A stretch of 64,000 bases of DNA from Sinobaca qinghaiensis (GCF_003610495.1 NZ_RAPK01000009.1:360962-424961); one strand, 5' to 3'. Shown: positions 26,062 through 36,288, numbered from the stretch's first letter. Numbers and translations: made by a program. Notes: a model not told the origin generated them from the sequence alone.

Positions 26062-27780
26062 TCAGCGGTGGAAATTAGTACCGGAAGTTACTTCTTCTAC
26101 ATAACCCGCCCGGATAACGAAATCACCGAAATGCTCATTTTCTTCACGCTCTTTAGCGTATTGATCGAATAAGGGACGGAGGCTTTCCAATATTTCTTCC
26201 TCGCCGATATTTTCCTTGTACATTTTGCTGAGTCGCTCTCCCGAGAAGCCGGCTCCAAGATACATATTGTATTTACCGGGAGCTTTTCCGATAAAGCCGA
26301 TTTCTCCGAGTGCCGCCCGGGAACAGCCATTGGGACAGCCGGCCATGCGGATAATAATTTCTTTATCGCTGAGTCCGGACTGATCGAGCAGTTCTTCAAG
26401 CTTGTCGACTAATGACGGCAGATAGCGCTCTGATTCAGCCATTGCCAGTCCGCACGTCGGAAAGGCTACACAGGCCATAGAGTTTCTGCGAAGAGCAGAC
26501 TGGTTCTCACCGTCTGTCAAACCGTATTTTTCTACGATTTCCATTACTTTCTTTTTCTTCTGGGTCGTAATATTGCTGATGATTAGATTCTGATTCGCGC
26601 TTAGACGGAACTCTCCTGTATGAAGTTCAGCGATTTCACGAAGACCTGTCATAAGCTTATAGTCTTCGGTATCTTTAATACGGCCGTTCTGGATAAACAA
26701 ATTCAAATGCCATCTTCCATTATGGCCCTTGCTCCATCCATAGCGGTCTCCGCTGCTTTCGAACTCATACGAGCGTGCTTCTTCGAGTTCCCAGCCAAGA
26801 CGGCTGTGAAGCTCTTCTACGATATTCTCCAGGCCGAGACGGTCAATGGTGTATTTAAAACGGGCGTATTTTCTTACGCTTCTGTCACCGTAGTCTCTTT
26901 GGATCGTAATTACTTTTTCAGCTAAATCAACAATTTTTTCAGGCGTACAGAAACCAACGATTCTGCCAAGCTGCGGATACGTCGCCGTATCGCCATGGGT
27001 CATGCCCATGCCGCCGCCCAGAGAAACATTAAAGCCGGCCAGCTTCCCGTCTTCAATTACAGCTATCAGGCCGATATCCTGTGAAAAGACATCCACATCG
27101 TTTGATGGCGGAACCGCAATACCAATTTTAAACTTACGGGGAAGATAGGTTTCGCCGTACATCGGCTCTGCATTATCTTCTGAATCGCTGTCCATGATTT
27201 TTTCTTCGTCCAGCCACATTTCATAATACGCTCTTGTTTTCGGAAGCAGATCATCACTCAGCCGCTTGGACCATTCATATACTTCCTCGTGAATCTGCGA
27301 CTGGTATGGATTTGGGGTACACATTACGTTTCTGTTTACATCTCCACAGGCGGCCACCGTGTCCATCAAAGATTCATTGATAGACTGGATTGTTTTTTTC
27401 ATATTCCATTTTAATATGCCGTGGATCTGAAACGTCTGGCGTGTCGTCAGCTTGAGGGTTTCATTCCCATATTGATAGGCAAGCTTATCCATCATCAGCC
27501 ATTGATCAGGAGTAGCTACTCCTCCCGGCAGACGGACACGCAGCATAAATTGATATGCCGCTTCCAGCTTTGAGCGCTGGCGTTCTTTACGGAGGTCGCG
27601 GTCATCCTGAAGATAGCTGCCGTGGAATTTCATCAGGCGGTTATCATCGTCCGGGATTCCGGCACTGATTCTGTCCTCCAGTGTTTCTACGAGCGTTCCA
27701 CGCAGGTAATTACTTTCCGTTTTTATTCGTTCTACGTCACTCGGCGGACCATCAACCGGAGCTAATTTATTGTTAGCCAT
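26062..27780 (-). CDS. cysI: Sulfite reductase (NADPH) hemoprotein beta-component
   Basis: 572 residues. Siroheme/Fe4S4 enzyme that reduces sulfite to sulfide with six electrons from CysJ. Cluster-binding cysteines are in [14 protein letters not shown] and [10 protein letters not shown]; the siroheme arginines lie in LRVRLPGG and [13 protein letters not shown] with AAAGGAGAGTTATAATTC. Lies 25 bases after cysJ, so the two form a cysJI operon for assimilatory sulfate reduction. Upstream ATP sulfurylase and PAPS reductase genes are not in the window. Confidence 0.95.
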   Translation of the reverse strand: MANNKLAPVDGPPSDVERIKTESNYLRGTLVETLEDRISAGIPDDDNRLMKFHGSYLQDDRDLRKERQRSKLEAAYQFMLRVRLPGGVATPDQWLMMDKLAYQYGNETLKLTTRQTFQIHGILKWNMKKTIQSINESLMDTVAACGDVNRNVMCTPNPYQSQIHEEVYEWSKRLSDDLLPKTRAYYEMWLDEEKIMDSDSEDNAEPMYGETYLPRKFKIGIAVPPSNDVDVFSQDIGLIAVIEDGKLAGFNVSLGGGMGMTHGDTATYPQLGRIVGFCTPEKIVDLAEKVITIQRDYGDRSVRKYARFKYTIDRLGLENIVEELHSRLGWELEEARSYEFESSGDRYGWSKGHNGRWHLNLFIQNGRIKDTEDYKLMTGLREIAELHTGEFRLSANQNLIISNITTQKKKKVMEIVEKYGLTDGENQSALRRNSMACVAFPTCGLAMAESERYLPSLVDKLEELLDQSGLSDKEIIIRMAGCPNGCSRAALGEIGFIGKAPGKYNMYLGAGFSGERLSKMYKENIGEEEILESLRPLFDQYAKEREENEHFGDFVIRAGYVEEVTSGTNFHR

Positions 27781-27805
27781 GAATTATAACTCTCCTTTAT
27801 ATGCC

Positions 27806-29638
27806 TTAATACACGTCACGCTGATATCTTTTCTGCTGCTGCATTTCTGCAACGTATTCATCGGCCTGCATTTCACTCATGCCGCCTTCTTCTTTCAGAA
27901 TCTGCAGAAGGGTCTGATGAACGTCGTGCGCCATGTTCTTTTCGTCTCCACAAATATATAACACTGCACCCTGTTCTATCCACTCATAGAACTCTTTACT
28001 TTTTTCAAGCATACGGTGCTGCACATAGATTTTCTCTTCTGTATCACGGGAGAAAGCCACATCCATTTTGGCGAGCGTTCCGTTTTTCAGCCATTTCTGC
28101 CAGTCTGTCTGGTAGAGGAAATCACTGACAAAATACTGTTCGCCGAAAAACATCCAGCTGTTGCCTTCAATATTCTGCTCTTCCCGCTCTTCCATAAAGG
28201 AACGGAACGGTGCAGCTCCTGTACCCGGGCCTACCATAATGATAGGGGTATCTTCACTTTCCGGCAGTTTGAAGTTAGGATTGTGCTGCACATAAACAGA
28301 AAATTCATCGCCCGGCTCCGAGCGCTCTGCCGTCTGGCCGGAGCAGACACCGGTACGTTCTCTTCCATGAGAATCATAGCAGACTTTACCAATCGTCAAA
28401 TGCACTTCTTCCGGATTGGCCGAAGGACTGCTTGCGATGGAATACAAACGCGGCGGAATTTTACGAAGAATCGCTGTAAACTCGGAAGCTGATGCCTTCC
28501 ATGGCGCGAAGTCCCTGAGCAGATCCAGAAGATCCCTGCCGTAAATATACTCTTTAAGCTTACTCTCATTTCCTTCCTGTGTAAGCTTTAGCAGCTCAGG
28601 ATTTTCGGAAAGGCCGGCAATTTTTTCCATCATCGGCTTTGTAAGCACTGTAATTTCGTAATAAGTAATAAGCGCATCACGGAGGGAGCTTACTTTACCC
28701 TGCTTGTTCAGCTGGATGGTTTCATCCGGATCCCATCCCATTTCTTCAATAACTTGGTCAGCCAGCACTGGATCATTTTCAGGGAAAATGCCCAGACTGT
28801 CGCCGGGTTCATATTCAAGATTGGATCCTTCAAGCGACAGCTCGAGATGAAGGGTTTCTTTATTTGATCCACGGCCATTTAAATTCAGGCTTTCCAGAAG
28901 CTCTGCTTTAAACGGATTCGTACGGGAGTATGCCGTCTGCTCTGTTTCTACTGCACTGTCCGACGTTTGGGAAGCAGAAGGTGCAGAAGCAGCAGCCTGG
29001 TTTTCATTCAGGGCAGTAATGACGCCTTCCATCCATTCTGCGGCATCTTCATCAAAATCAACATCGCAGTCGACACGTTCCGTAAGCTGCTTTCCACCAA
29101 GTTCAGCAAGCTTCGTATCAAATTCTTTACCCGTCTGACAGAAAAATTCATATGAACTGTCTCCGAGGGATAATACCGAATACTGCAGTTCCTGAAGCTG
29201 AGGCGCTTTTCTTCCATTTAAAAACTCATAGAAGGACACAGCGTTGTCGGGCGGGTCGCCTTCCCCGTGGGTACTCACAATAACGAGTAGATTTTTTACT
29301 TTTTTCAACGTATTCGCTTTAAAATCATTCATAGAAGAAAGGGTTACTTCATATTGCTGATTTTCTAACTTTTTAGACATTTCTTCTGCTATCGACTGTC
29401 CATTTCCAGTCTGGGAACCAAATAAGATGGTTACTTCTTTGGAGACCGGCTCTGCTCCAGGGGACTGGGATGTCTGCGGCGCTTCTGCTACTGCTGTGGT
29501 TCCTGCAGATGCTGCCTGGGATGCTGCCAGATATCCGCTCAGCCACGTTTTCTGTTCTTCCGTAAGCGATGGAAGAACTTTGTTTAAAAGCTCTGTTTGT
29601 TCTTGGTTAAAAGGACTATTTATTACCTGAAGCTGCAA
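27806..29638 (-). CDS. cysJ: Sulfite reductase (NADPH) flavoprotein alpha-component
   Basis: 610 residues: N-terminal spacer, flavodoxin domain (about 65-205, FGSQTGNGQSIAEE, STHGEGDPPDNA), FAD-binding domain (PRLYSIASS), and NADPH-binding domain (VGPGTGAAPFRSFMEER, ending in DVY). The TTG at 29636-29638 is preceded by GAGGTGG six bases away and gives the N-terminus MQLQV found in Bacillus CysJ; the longer GTG frame lacks this fit. First gene of cysJI. Confidence 0.95.
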   Translation of the reverse strand: MQLQVINSPFNQEQTELLNKVLPSLTEEQKTWLSGYLAASQAASAGTTAVAEAPQTSQSPGAEPVSKEVTILFGSQTGNGQSIAEEMSKKLENQQYEVTLSSMNDFKANTLKKVKNLLVIVSTHGEGDPPDNAVSFYEFLNGRKAPQLQELQYSVLSLGDSSYEFFCQTGKEFDTKLAELGGKQLTERVDCDVDFDEDAAEWMEGVITALNENQAAASAPSASQTSDSAVETEQTAYSRTNPFKAELLESLNLNGRGSNKETLHLELSLEGSNLEYEPGDSLGIFPENDPVLADQVIEEMGWDPDETIQLNKQGKVSSLRDALITYYEITVLTKPMMEKIAGLSENPELLKLTQEGNESKLKEYIYGRDLLDLLRDFAPWKASASEFTAILRKIPPRLYSIASSPSANPEEVHLTIGKVCYDSHGRERTGVCSGQTAERSEPGDEFSVYVQHNPNFKLPESEDTPIIMVGPGTGAAPFRSFMEEREEQNIEGNSWMFFGEQYFVSDFLYQTDWQKWLKNGTLAKMDVAFSRDTEEKIYVQHRMLEKSKEFYEWIEQGAVLYICGDEKNMAHDVHQTLLQILKEEGGMSEMQADEYVAEMQQQKRYQRDVY

Positions 29639-29986
29639 AGAGATCCACCTCACAAAGATATTTTTATATGTTAACTGCTTTATTTACGATAAACAGCAGC
29701 GACACTCATTATAACAATTTTCAATAAACAACGGGTAAAGTATCTATTTTTTCACCGGAGGCTCTGCTAGTAAAAAGCGGCTTCCAGAAAAAAATAAAGA
29801 CTCTTTGCTTGGAAAGAGCCTTCTTACGCAGGCATCTATTCTCTTTATTTATCAGCAAACTGTTTTTCTAATAAAACACATTGGTTATATCGGAATTAAG
29901 ATAATTATACTAAATAGTACGGAAAATTCAAGGTCTTGAAAGAAAGTTTATAGGACGGAAATGCGAAACTCTCATTTTTGGCATGA
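29639..29986. other. Intergenic region between cysJ and the acyl-CoA synthetase
   Basis: No gene seen. It contains the hairpin at 29788-29820 and the presumed cysJI promoter. Confidence 0.4.
29788..29820 (-). terminator. Possible leader hairpin upstream of cysJ
   Basis: GACTCTTT / AAAGAGCC (one mismatch) with loop of 6, followed on the minus strand by T-rich sequence. It lies 150 bases before the cysJ start and may be a leader attenuator or the end of read-through from the acyl-CoA synthetase gene. No S-box or T-box features are seen. Confidence 0.4.
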
Positions 29987-30023
29987 TAAAAACGGCAGCT
30001 TCTTTATCAAGAAACCGCCGTCG
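29987..30023 (-). terminator. Terminator of the acyl-CoA synthetase gene
   Basis: ACGGCAGCTTC / GAAACCGCCGT with loop of about 9, then TTTTTATC on the minus strand. Confidence 0.75.
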
Positions 30024-30030
30024 TGAAAAT

Positions 30031-31974
30031 CTACATCTTCTCTGCTTTTTCTTTAATATCCTCAAGAGCCTGCGGGTTTTCAAGAGCCGATAAATCACCT
30101 GTTTCTTCATTTAGAAAAGCAGACCGCACCGCTCTTCTCATAATTTTGCCGTTTCTTGTCTTTGGAAGATCGTCCACAATGAAAATGGCTGACGGGACAA
30201 GTGACCTTCCCATGCTGCTCTCACAGCGTCTGCCCGCTTCTTCAGTGATACTTTTATCCGGCTGATTTCCTTCATTTAATACAATGAAACATACAAGCGC
30301 CTCGCCTTTTTTCTCGTCAGGGATCCCGATGGCAGCAGCCTCTTTTACTGCATAATGTTCCACCAGAATCGATTCGATTTCGCCGGGGCCCACCCGCTTG
30401 CCGGCAATGGTCATCACATCGTCCGATCTTCCTGTAATGGTCCAGTAGCCTTCTTTTGTCTTTATTGCCCAATCCCCATGAACCCAGATATCCTTCCACC
30501 TTTTCCAATAAGCTTCTTCATACCTTTGGGGTTCTTTCCAAAAACCGGCTGTCATGCCGACCCACGGCTTTTTCACTACCAGTTCTCCCACTTCTCCTGT
30601 CACCGACTGGCCGTCATCATTGAATACGTCTGCCGCCATACCCGGAATGGCACTGTTAAAAGTAGCCGGGCCGATTGGCTTTAATAGGAGGTTTCCTAAA
30701 ATGCCGCCGGATGTTTCTGTGCCTCCCGAGTAATTAATGATAGGAATTCTGCTTCTGCCGGCTGTCCGGAACAGCCACTTCCACGGTTCCGGGTTCCATG
30801 GCTCTCCGGTGGACCCTATCACTCTAAGAGAGGACAGGTCTTTTCTTTCTGTCCATTCTTTCCCGTGCTGCATTAGGGAACGGATGAGTGTCGGGGAGAC
30901 TCCCAAGTGGGTAATACCCGCTGACTCTGTCAGCTTCCACAGTCGATCCGGTTCCGGGTAATCAGGTGCGCCTTCATACATCATTAAACACGCACCGTTC
31001 ATTAGAGCTCCGTATACAAGAAACGGCCCCATCATCCATCCCATATCTGTATACCAGCAGAACGTATCCCCTTTTTTCACATCCATGCAAAGCCCTGCGT
31101 CAAATGCCGCCTTTATAGGAAAACCGCCATGTGTATGAACCGTCCCTTTAGGTTTTCCGGTGGTGCCTGACGTATAGAGCAGCATAAACGGTTCGTCGCT
31201 TTTCGCTTTATGAACCTTATCAAGCGGGGCATGGTTTATAATTTCTTTCCAGGTTATATCTATTGTATCCCGGATTTCTACGTCGTCCTCCCGCTCTACA
31301 ATGATCAGCGTTTTTCCGGATTCGGATAAATCAACCGCCCGGTCCGCCTCTTTTTTCATTAAAACCGGACGGCCTTTTCTCGTATAGCCGGAGGCCGCAA
31401 TCAGTACGGAAGAACCGGCCGCATCCATTCTTGCCGCTACTGCTTCTGCCCCGTATCCTGAAAAAACGGGCGAAAAAACGGCACCAATCTGCGAGAGAGC
31501 CATCATGGAAATGACGGTTTCAGGAATCATCGGCATATACAGCGTGACGACATCGCCTTTGCTTATTCCTGAATGCTTCAATCCATTGGCTGCGCGTTTA
31601 ACGGCAGCTGTGAGCTCATCAAATGTATACTGTTCCTGCTCTCCGTCTTCCCCTTCCCATTTCAGAGCCGTGCCCTGCTTGGTATCTTCCTTTTCCGCCC
31701 ATTTAAAAACGGCATTGTGAGAAGCGTTCAGCTTTCCTTTTACATACCAGTGCGGCCATTTCCAGCCGTCAGAAAGATCAAGCGCATACCTGTAATGGTG
31801 GAACCATTCAATATCCAGCTCTTTTTCCGCCTGGCTCCAGAACCAGCTTATATCCAATATCGAGGCTTTATAAAAAGCATCGTAGTCGGTATAGCCGAGT
31901 TTTCTCATCCATTTGTGCAGCCTTGTCGCTTTTATTTGAATATCTGTCGGAAACCACCAGTCCTGCTTATCCAC
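30031..31974 (-). CDS. AMP-forming acyl-CoA synthetase (acetyl-CoA synthetase-like)
   Basis: 647 residues of the ANL family, which activates a carboxylate with ATP and transfers it to CoA. Motifs: LLYTSGTTGKPKGT (P-loop), YTDMGWMMGP, INYSGGTETSGG, GRSDDVMTIAGKRVGPGEIE, and KTRNGKIMRR with the catalytic Lys. The N-terminal WF/KLGY region and length resemble AcsA paralogues such as YtcI rather than short-chain AcsA proper. GTG start with AAAGGGTGATGCAGT. Monocistronic. Substrate likely a small acid such as acetate, propionate or acetoacetate. Confidence 0.9.
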   Translation of the reverse strand: MDKQDWWFPTDIQIKATRLHKWMRKLGYTDYDAFYKASILDISWFWSQAEKELDIEWFHHYRYALDLSDGWKWPHWYVKGKLNASHNAVFKWAEKEDTKQGTALKWEGEDGEQEQYTFDELTAAVKRAANGLKHSGISKGDVVTLYMPMIPETVISMMALSQIGAVFSPVFSGYGAEAVAARMDAAGSSVLIAASGYTRKGRPVLMKKEADRAVDLSESGKTLIIVEREDDVEIRDTIDITWKEIINHAPLDKVHKAKSDEPFMLLYTSGTTGKPKGTVHTHGGFPIKAAFDAGLCMDVKKGDTFCWYTDMGWMMGPFLVYGALMNGACLMMYEGAPDYPEPDRLWKLTESAGITHLGVSPTLIRSLMQHGKEWTERKDLSSLRVIGSTGEPWNPEPWKWLFRTAGRSRIPIINYSGGTETSGGILGNLLLKPIGPATFNSAIPGMAADVFNDDGQSVTGEVGELVVKKPWVGMTAGFWKEPQRYEEAYWKRWKDIWVHGDWAIKTKEGYWTITGRSDDVMTIAGKRVGPGEIESILVEHYAVKEAAAIGIPDEKKGEALVCFIVLNEGNQPDKSITEEAGRRCESSMGRSLVPSAIFIVDDLPKTRNGKIMRRAVRSAFLNEETGDLSALENPQALEDIKEKAEKM

Positions 31975-32189
31975 ACTGCATCACCCTTTTATTCAGATTG
32001 GGAGGAGAAATTCGTTCATTGATTACTTCTATTTTATCATTGTTATCCATCTAATTTGGTAACGTTTTCAAATACAGTTCAGGAAATAATGAATGCTTTA
32101 TTTCCTTATCTTTTCCAGGCTTTTATGTTTCTTCTGCTGCGAACAGGGGAAAATACAGTAGTATTAAGCTTTGAGAAAGTAGGTATAGT

Positions 32190-32810
32190 ATGAAAATTGC
32201 TCTTTTCGGAGGAACCGGCAGAGTCGGGCGCTACATTCTGGATATGCTGCTGGAAGAAAACATCGAAGTTACTGCGCTCGCACGTTCTCCTGAGAAATTA
32301 ACATCAGCCTCTCCTCTTTTGAAGGTCATAAAAGGAGACGCTCTTCATAAAGAAGATGTCGAACAGACGATTCAAGGAGCGGATGCAGTTATCAGCGCCC
32401 TTGGCACCGATAAACAGAATACGCTCCAGCAGAGTATGCCTCATATTATTGAGGCTATGGAGGCACACAATATAAACAGGCTTCTGACGATAGGCACAGC
32501 AGGTATACTCGATGCCCGTTCAGAACCGGGAACGTACCGCTTCGCTTCCTCTGAGTCAAAGCGCCGCAGTACGACCGCCGCAGAGGATCATGCCAAAGTA
32601 TATGAAATGCTGCAAACAACCGGTCTCGTCTGGACTATTATCTGTCCTACTTACCTGCCTGATGGCGAAGAACATGGAAAAATCCGTGCCGAAGAAGATT
32701 TCCTTCCTAAAGATGGCTATAAAATCACTACAGCCGATACAGCAGCTTTCACTGTTCACCTTCTCCTTCATCCCGCCTATGAAAGAAAACGGGTAGGCAT
32801 TACGTATTAA
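32190..32810 (+). CDS. NAD(P)-binding Rossmann protein (atypical SDR)
   Basis: 206 residues starting MKIALFGGTGRVGRYI with a Rossmann GGTGRVG motif (8-14), VTALARSPEKL, and ADAVISALG. Belongs to the NAD(P)H-binding (NmrA/YwnB-like) atypical SDR group. Reaction unknown. ATG start with AAAGTAGGTATAGT; weak ribosome site. Single gene. Confidence 0.85.
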   Translation: MKIALFGGTGRVGRYILDMLLEENIEVTALARSPEKLTSASPLLKVIKGDALHKEDVEQTIQGADAVISALGTDKQNTLQQSMPHIIEAMEAHNINRLLTIGTAGILDARSEPGTYRFASSESKRRSTTAAEDHAKVYEMLQTTGLVWTIICPTYLPDGEEHGKIRAEEDFLPKDGYKITTADTAAFTVHLLLHPAYERKRVGITY

Positions 32811-32867
32811 AAAGGAAAAGCCTTTTCTATTATATGGCAGGTGTGTTTTTTCACCCGGCACTCGTGG

Positions 32868-32873
32868 TATAAT
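32868..32873 (+). promoter_or_regulatory. Predicted -10 element for lemA-like gene
   Basis: TATAAT preceded by TGG (extended -10), about 60 bases before the start; no clear -35. Confidence 0.45.
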
Positions 32874-32931
32874 AGACTAATGCTTTTGCAGGCAGGATAC
32901 TGCCGCATGCTATAAAGGAGGTTGATGGAAT

Positions 32932-33456
32932 GTGACCTTTTTTGGGACCGTTCTCGGAATAGTTATCGTTATTGCTTTAGCAAGCTGGATAATTGGATAT
33001 AATGCGTTAATCAAATACTTAAACTGGGTGGAAGAGTCCTGGGAGCAGGTGGAAGTGCAGATCAAGCGTCAATTCGACCTCATTCCTGAGCTTGTAGACA
33101 CTGCCCAGCCCTATATGCGTCATGAGCAGGCACTTCTTGAAAAGCTTCTGGAACTCCGCAGCGGGCTGGATTCTAGGAAACAGTCGAGAGCAGAGCTTGT
33201 GGATGCTGACGAAGCACTATCTGCATCCCTGCGCAGTGTATTTGATAAAAAACAGGAAAATGAAGGCTTACAGGGAAATAAAGATTTTGAAAAACTGGAA
33301 GCTCTCTTTATAGAATCGGAAGCAAAGCTTGATAAAGCAAAGCGTGTGTATAATAATACCGTTACAAAATACAACAGCAAAATCCAGTCCGTTCCTACCC
33401 GGTTTGTAGCGGACGCGCATAATTTCCATTCCAGGGAAACTGTGCATATCCATTAA
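32932..33456 (+). CDS. LemA family protein
   Basis: 174 residues. One N-terminal membrane helix (about 3-22) and a helical bundle with the LemA signature: YNALIKYLNWVEESWEQVEV, QIKRQFDLIPELVDT, and HEQALLEKLLELRSG. Role unknown; often near membrane-stress genes. GTG start with AAAGGAGGTTGATGGAAT (spacing 10). Confidence 0.88.
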   Translation: MTFFGTVLGIVIVIALASWIIGYNALIKYLNWVEESWEQVEVQIKRQFDLIPELVDTAQPYMRHEQALLEKLLELRSGLDSRKQSRAELVDADEALSASLRSVFDKKQENEGLQGNKDFEKLEALFIESEAKLDKAKRVYNNTVTKYNSKIQSVPTRFVADAHNFHSRETVHIH

Positions 33457-33490
33457 AAAGAACACTGCCCGGCAGTGCTCTTTTTTTTTG
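33457..33490 (+). terminator. Terminator of lemA
   Basis: AAGAACACTGCC / GGCAGTGCTCTT with T-run of nine. Confidence 0.8.
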
Positions 33491-33812
33491 CTGTTTTATT
33501 CTATAAAACGAACAAAATATTCCTAGTGTTATATTTTTTATTAAAACAGCAGCTGGAGCAAGCATATATCAATAGAATACGGCTCATCATTTCATACTAG
33601 GTTTACGCATTGTCTTATCTTTTGATACGATAATAATGCATTGGAAAAGGGCGGGTTTTCGTCTATCCGCTCCTATTTTTCTTTGTTTTTAAATACGTAC
33701 AATACCTTTTAGCGATTGGAGCTGTTCCAATCGTTCTTTTTTTTGTCCATATTATGATACAATTTTGACAGACTTTCATTACAACTATTCCAGCCGCAAA
33801 GGAGACAGCATC
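33491..33812. other. Intergenic region with orphan terminator
   Basis: No protein gene. TTGTCT (about 33611) and TAATAA-like -10 sequences are followed by the hairpin terminator at 33711-33744; a transcript of about 110 bases could start and end here. Confidence 0.4.
33711..33744 (+). terminator. Terminator in leader of the aminopeptidase gene
   Basis: CGATTGGA / TCCAATCG with loop GCTGT, then a run of T. It ends 69 bases before the ampS start. Confidence 0.75.
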
Positions 33813-35045
33813 ATGACAGATTTTAATACAAAACTAGAAAATTATGCATCGTTGTCCATCAAAAAGGGAGTCAATCTTCAAAAAGGGCAGATTCTGGTCA
33901 TCGCCGCTCCCATTCATTCATATGAGTTTGTAAGACTGCTTGCTGAAAAAGCTTATGAAGCAGGAGCTCACAATGTCCACGTGGAGTGGTCCGACGAAGA
34001 GCTTGCCAAGCTTAAGCTCGATCACGCGCCAATGGAGGCTATTCAGGAATATCCGTGGTGGCATTCCAAAGCACGGGAAGAGCTGGCAGAAAGAGGAGCC
34101 GCGTTTATTACTGTGAAATCCTCCGATCCGGATCTGCTGAAATATGCAGACGCAGGAAAAGTGGCTGCTGCCAATAAAGCGGCCGGAGAGGCCATGAAGC
34201 AGTTCCGCAATTATATTCAATCTGATAAAGTAAGCTGGCTCGTTACGGCTGCTCCTTCAACTGGATGGGCTAAAAAAGTCTTTCCGGAAGTATCTGAAAC
34301 AGAAGCCGTGCAGCAGCTGTGGGAAGCTATTTTCAAAGCCGTCCGCGCCGACCTTGAGAATCCTGTACTTGCCTGGGAAGAACATGACAAAAAGCTTCAG
34401 GCCAAATCTGCTATTCTTAACAGCAAAAAATACAAGCAGCTGCATTATACAGCTCCCGGCACGGATTTAAAAATTGACCTGCCGGATCATCACATCTGGG
34501 CGGGCGGCGGCGGACCGAACACAGAAGGTGTTCATTTTATCGCCAACATGCCTACCGAGGAAGTATTTACCGTTCCGCATAAAGACGGCGTAAACGGCTA
34601 TGTGAAAAATACAAAGCCTTTAAATTACAGCGGCAATGTGATTGATGATTTTACTATTCATTTTAAAGATGGAAAAATTGTTGATTTTTCTGCCGGTGAA
34701 GGAGAATCCACTCTCCGCAATCTTATCGACACCGACGAAGGGTCCCACCGGCTCGGAGAAGTGGCTTTGGTTCCCCACAGCTCCCCTATTTCCCAGAGCG
34801 GCATACTTTTTTACAATACGCTTTTCGATGAGAATGCTTCGAACCATTTAGCAATAGGCAGCGCCTATGCCTTTTGTGTAGAAGGCGGCACCACAATGAA
34901 CGAGCAGGAAAAGCAGGAGGCCGGTTTAAACACCAGCCTGACCCATGTTGACTTCATGGTAGGAAGCAATAAAATGAATATTGAAGGCATTCTGCCGGAT
35001 GGCACTAAAGAATCTGTATTTCAAAATGGTGAATGGGCCATATAA
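33813..35045 (+). CDS. ampS: M29 family aminopeptidase (AmpS-like)
   Basis: 410 residues, exactly the usual length of the thermophilic-type M29 metalloaminopeptidases (AmpS, aminopeptidase T, PepS). Metal ligands are suggested by NTEGVHFIANMPTEEVFTVP (Glu), GEVALVP (Glu), HLAIGSAY (His), LTHVDFMVGS (His, Asp). It removes N-terminal residues from peptides. The ATG at 33813 follows AAAGGAGACAGCATC; a longer frame from 33765 lacks a ribosome site. Followed within 15 bases by pdxK, likely co-transcribed. Confidence 0.93.
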   Translation: MTDFNTKLENYASLSIKKGVNLQKGQILVIAAPIHSYEFVRLLAEKAYEAGAHNVHVEWSDEELAKLKLDHAPMEAIQEYPWWHSKAREELAERGAAFITVKSSDPDLLKYADAGKVAAANKAAGEAMKQFRNYIQSDKVSWLVTAAPSTGWAKKVFPEVSETEAVQQLWEAIFKAVRADLENPVLAWEEHDKKLQAKSAILNSKKYKQLHYTAPGTDLKIDLPDHHIWAGGGGPNTEGVHFIANMPTEEVFTVPHKDGVNGYVKNTKPLNYSGNVIDDFTIHFKDGKIVDFSAGEGESTLRNLIDTDEGSHRLGEVALVPHSSPISQSGILFYNTLFDENASNHLAIGSAYAFCVEGGTTMNEQEKQEAGLNTSLTHVDFMVGSNKMNIEGILPDGTKESVFQNGEWAI

Positions 35046-35060
35046 GAAAGGATGATAGAT

Positions 35061-35879
35061 ATGAGCTTAAATAAAGTACTCAGTATCGCAGGCTCTGACA
35101 CGAGCGGCGGTGCCGGCATTCAGGCAGACCTGAAAACATTTCAGGAGCTTGAAGTTTACGGAATGACTGCACTGACAACTATTGTTGCACAAGATCCCGA
35201 CCGGGACTGGTTCCACGCCGTTTATCCTCAGGATATTCGTGCTCTGGAAGCCCAGCTGCAGACCGTACTCAAAGGAATAGGCGTAGACGCAGCCAAAACG
35301 GGAATGCTCGGGTCAAAAGAAGTAATTGAACTGGTCGCAGAAAAGGTAGAAGAATTTAAAGTAGAAAAATTAGTAGTCGATCCGGTGATGGTATGCAAAG
35401 GCACCGATGAAGCGCTGAATCCTGAACTTGATCAGTACTTGCGCGACACCCTTGTTCCTAAGGCTCTTGTCGTGACACCCAACTTATTTGAAGCGTCTTC
35501 GATTGCCGGCACCGAGCCATTGAAAACCATTGACGATATGAAGCAGGCGGCGGCTCTTATTTATGAAAAAGGCCCGGCTTTTGTTATTATCAAAGGCGGT
35601 GGTGAGATTGGCGGAAGCAGCTCTACGGATGTTTTTTATGATGGAAAAACATTTGAACTGCTGGAATCGCCTAAAGTAGATACCGCGTATACCCATGGAG
35701 CCGGCTGCACTTTTTCCGCAGCCATTACAGCCGAAATTGCAAAAGGAGTACCGGTTAGAGAGGCAATCGCTCTGGCAAAACAGTTTGTTCATGCAGCCAT
35801 TACCGATTCCTTTCCTCTTAACAGCTATATCGGCCCCGTTAACCACACGGCCTACCGCCACCATTCGGCAAAAAAATAA
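35061..35879 (+). CDS. pdxK: Pyridoxine/pyridoxal kinase (PdxK/ThiD family)
   Basis: 272 residues. Ribokinase fold with SIAGSDTSGGAGIQADLKTF at the start, GVDAAKTGML, VVDPVMVCKG, and the catalytic-site signature DTAYTHGAGCTFSAAITAE near the end. In Bacillus this protein phosphorylates pyridoxine/pyridoxal for PLP salvage. The ATG at 35061 fits AAAGGATG; the upstream in-frame ATG at 35052 is too close. Second gene of an operon with ampS. ThiD (hydroxymethylpyrimidine kinase) is the alternative, but the pattern matches PdxK better. Confidence 0.9.
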   Translation: MSLNKVLSIAGSDTSGGAGIQADLKTFQELEVYGMTALTTIVAQDPDRDWFHAVYPQDIRALEAQLQTVLKGIGVDAAKTGMLGSKEVIELVAEKVEEFKVEKLVVDPVMVCKGTDEALNPELDQYLRDTLVPKALVVTPNLFEASSIAGTEPLKTIDDMKQAAALIYEKGPAFVIIKGGGEIGGSSSTDVFYDGKTFELLESPKVDTAYTHGAGCTFSAAITAEIAKGVPVREAIALAKQFVHAAITDSFPLNSYIGPVNHTAYRHHSAKK

Positions 35880-35895
35880 TAAATCATAAACATCC

Positions 35896-35940
35896 TCTCC
35901 CCCCGTCAAAGCCTTGTGGTTTTGATGAGGGGGATTTCTT
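35896..35940 (+). terminator. Imperfect terminator after pdxK
   Basis: CCCCCGTCAAA pairs imperfectly with TTTTGATGAGGGGG, then TTTCTTTC. Confidence 0.55.
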
Positions 35941-36032
35941 TCGTTGTTATTAATGAAGCTGCCTGAATATTTTCTTCTGCCGGCTTACTCATGCTATAAT
36001 GCTAAAGATATAAAGATACAAAGGAGAAAAAG

Positions 36033-36263
36033 ATGGAATTAGTAAAATGCAGACGTACCGTATGGAAAGCACTGCACCATGATTATATAGAACCTCAGAA
36101 TGGAACTATCCTATTTCAGGAAGGTTACGTATATCCGGTTTTTCAGGACAGCTCCGGCACCTGGCTGTCTACAGACGAAGAAGGGGTTCCTCATGTTATT
36201 TCAGAAACAGAAGAGTCCCTGGAGTCAGACCCATGGTTTGAAGTTCATTTCATTAAGGTATAG
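36033..36263 (+). CDS. Small protein of unknown function
   Basis: 76 residues, acidic C-terminus, no membrane segment, no family recognised. ATG with AAAGGAGAAAAAG; an extended -10 TATAAT (35995-36000 region) lies upstream. The next gene, acylphosphatase, begins 25 bases later in the same direction, suggesting an operon. Confidence 0.65.
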   Translation: MELVKCRRTVWKALHHDYIEPQNGTILFQEGYVYPVFQDSSGTWLSTDEEGVPHVISETEESLESDPWFEVHFIKV

Positions 36264-36288
36264 AAATGGATAAAGGAGGAATGCGGCA

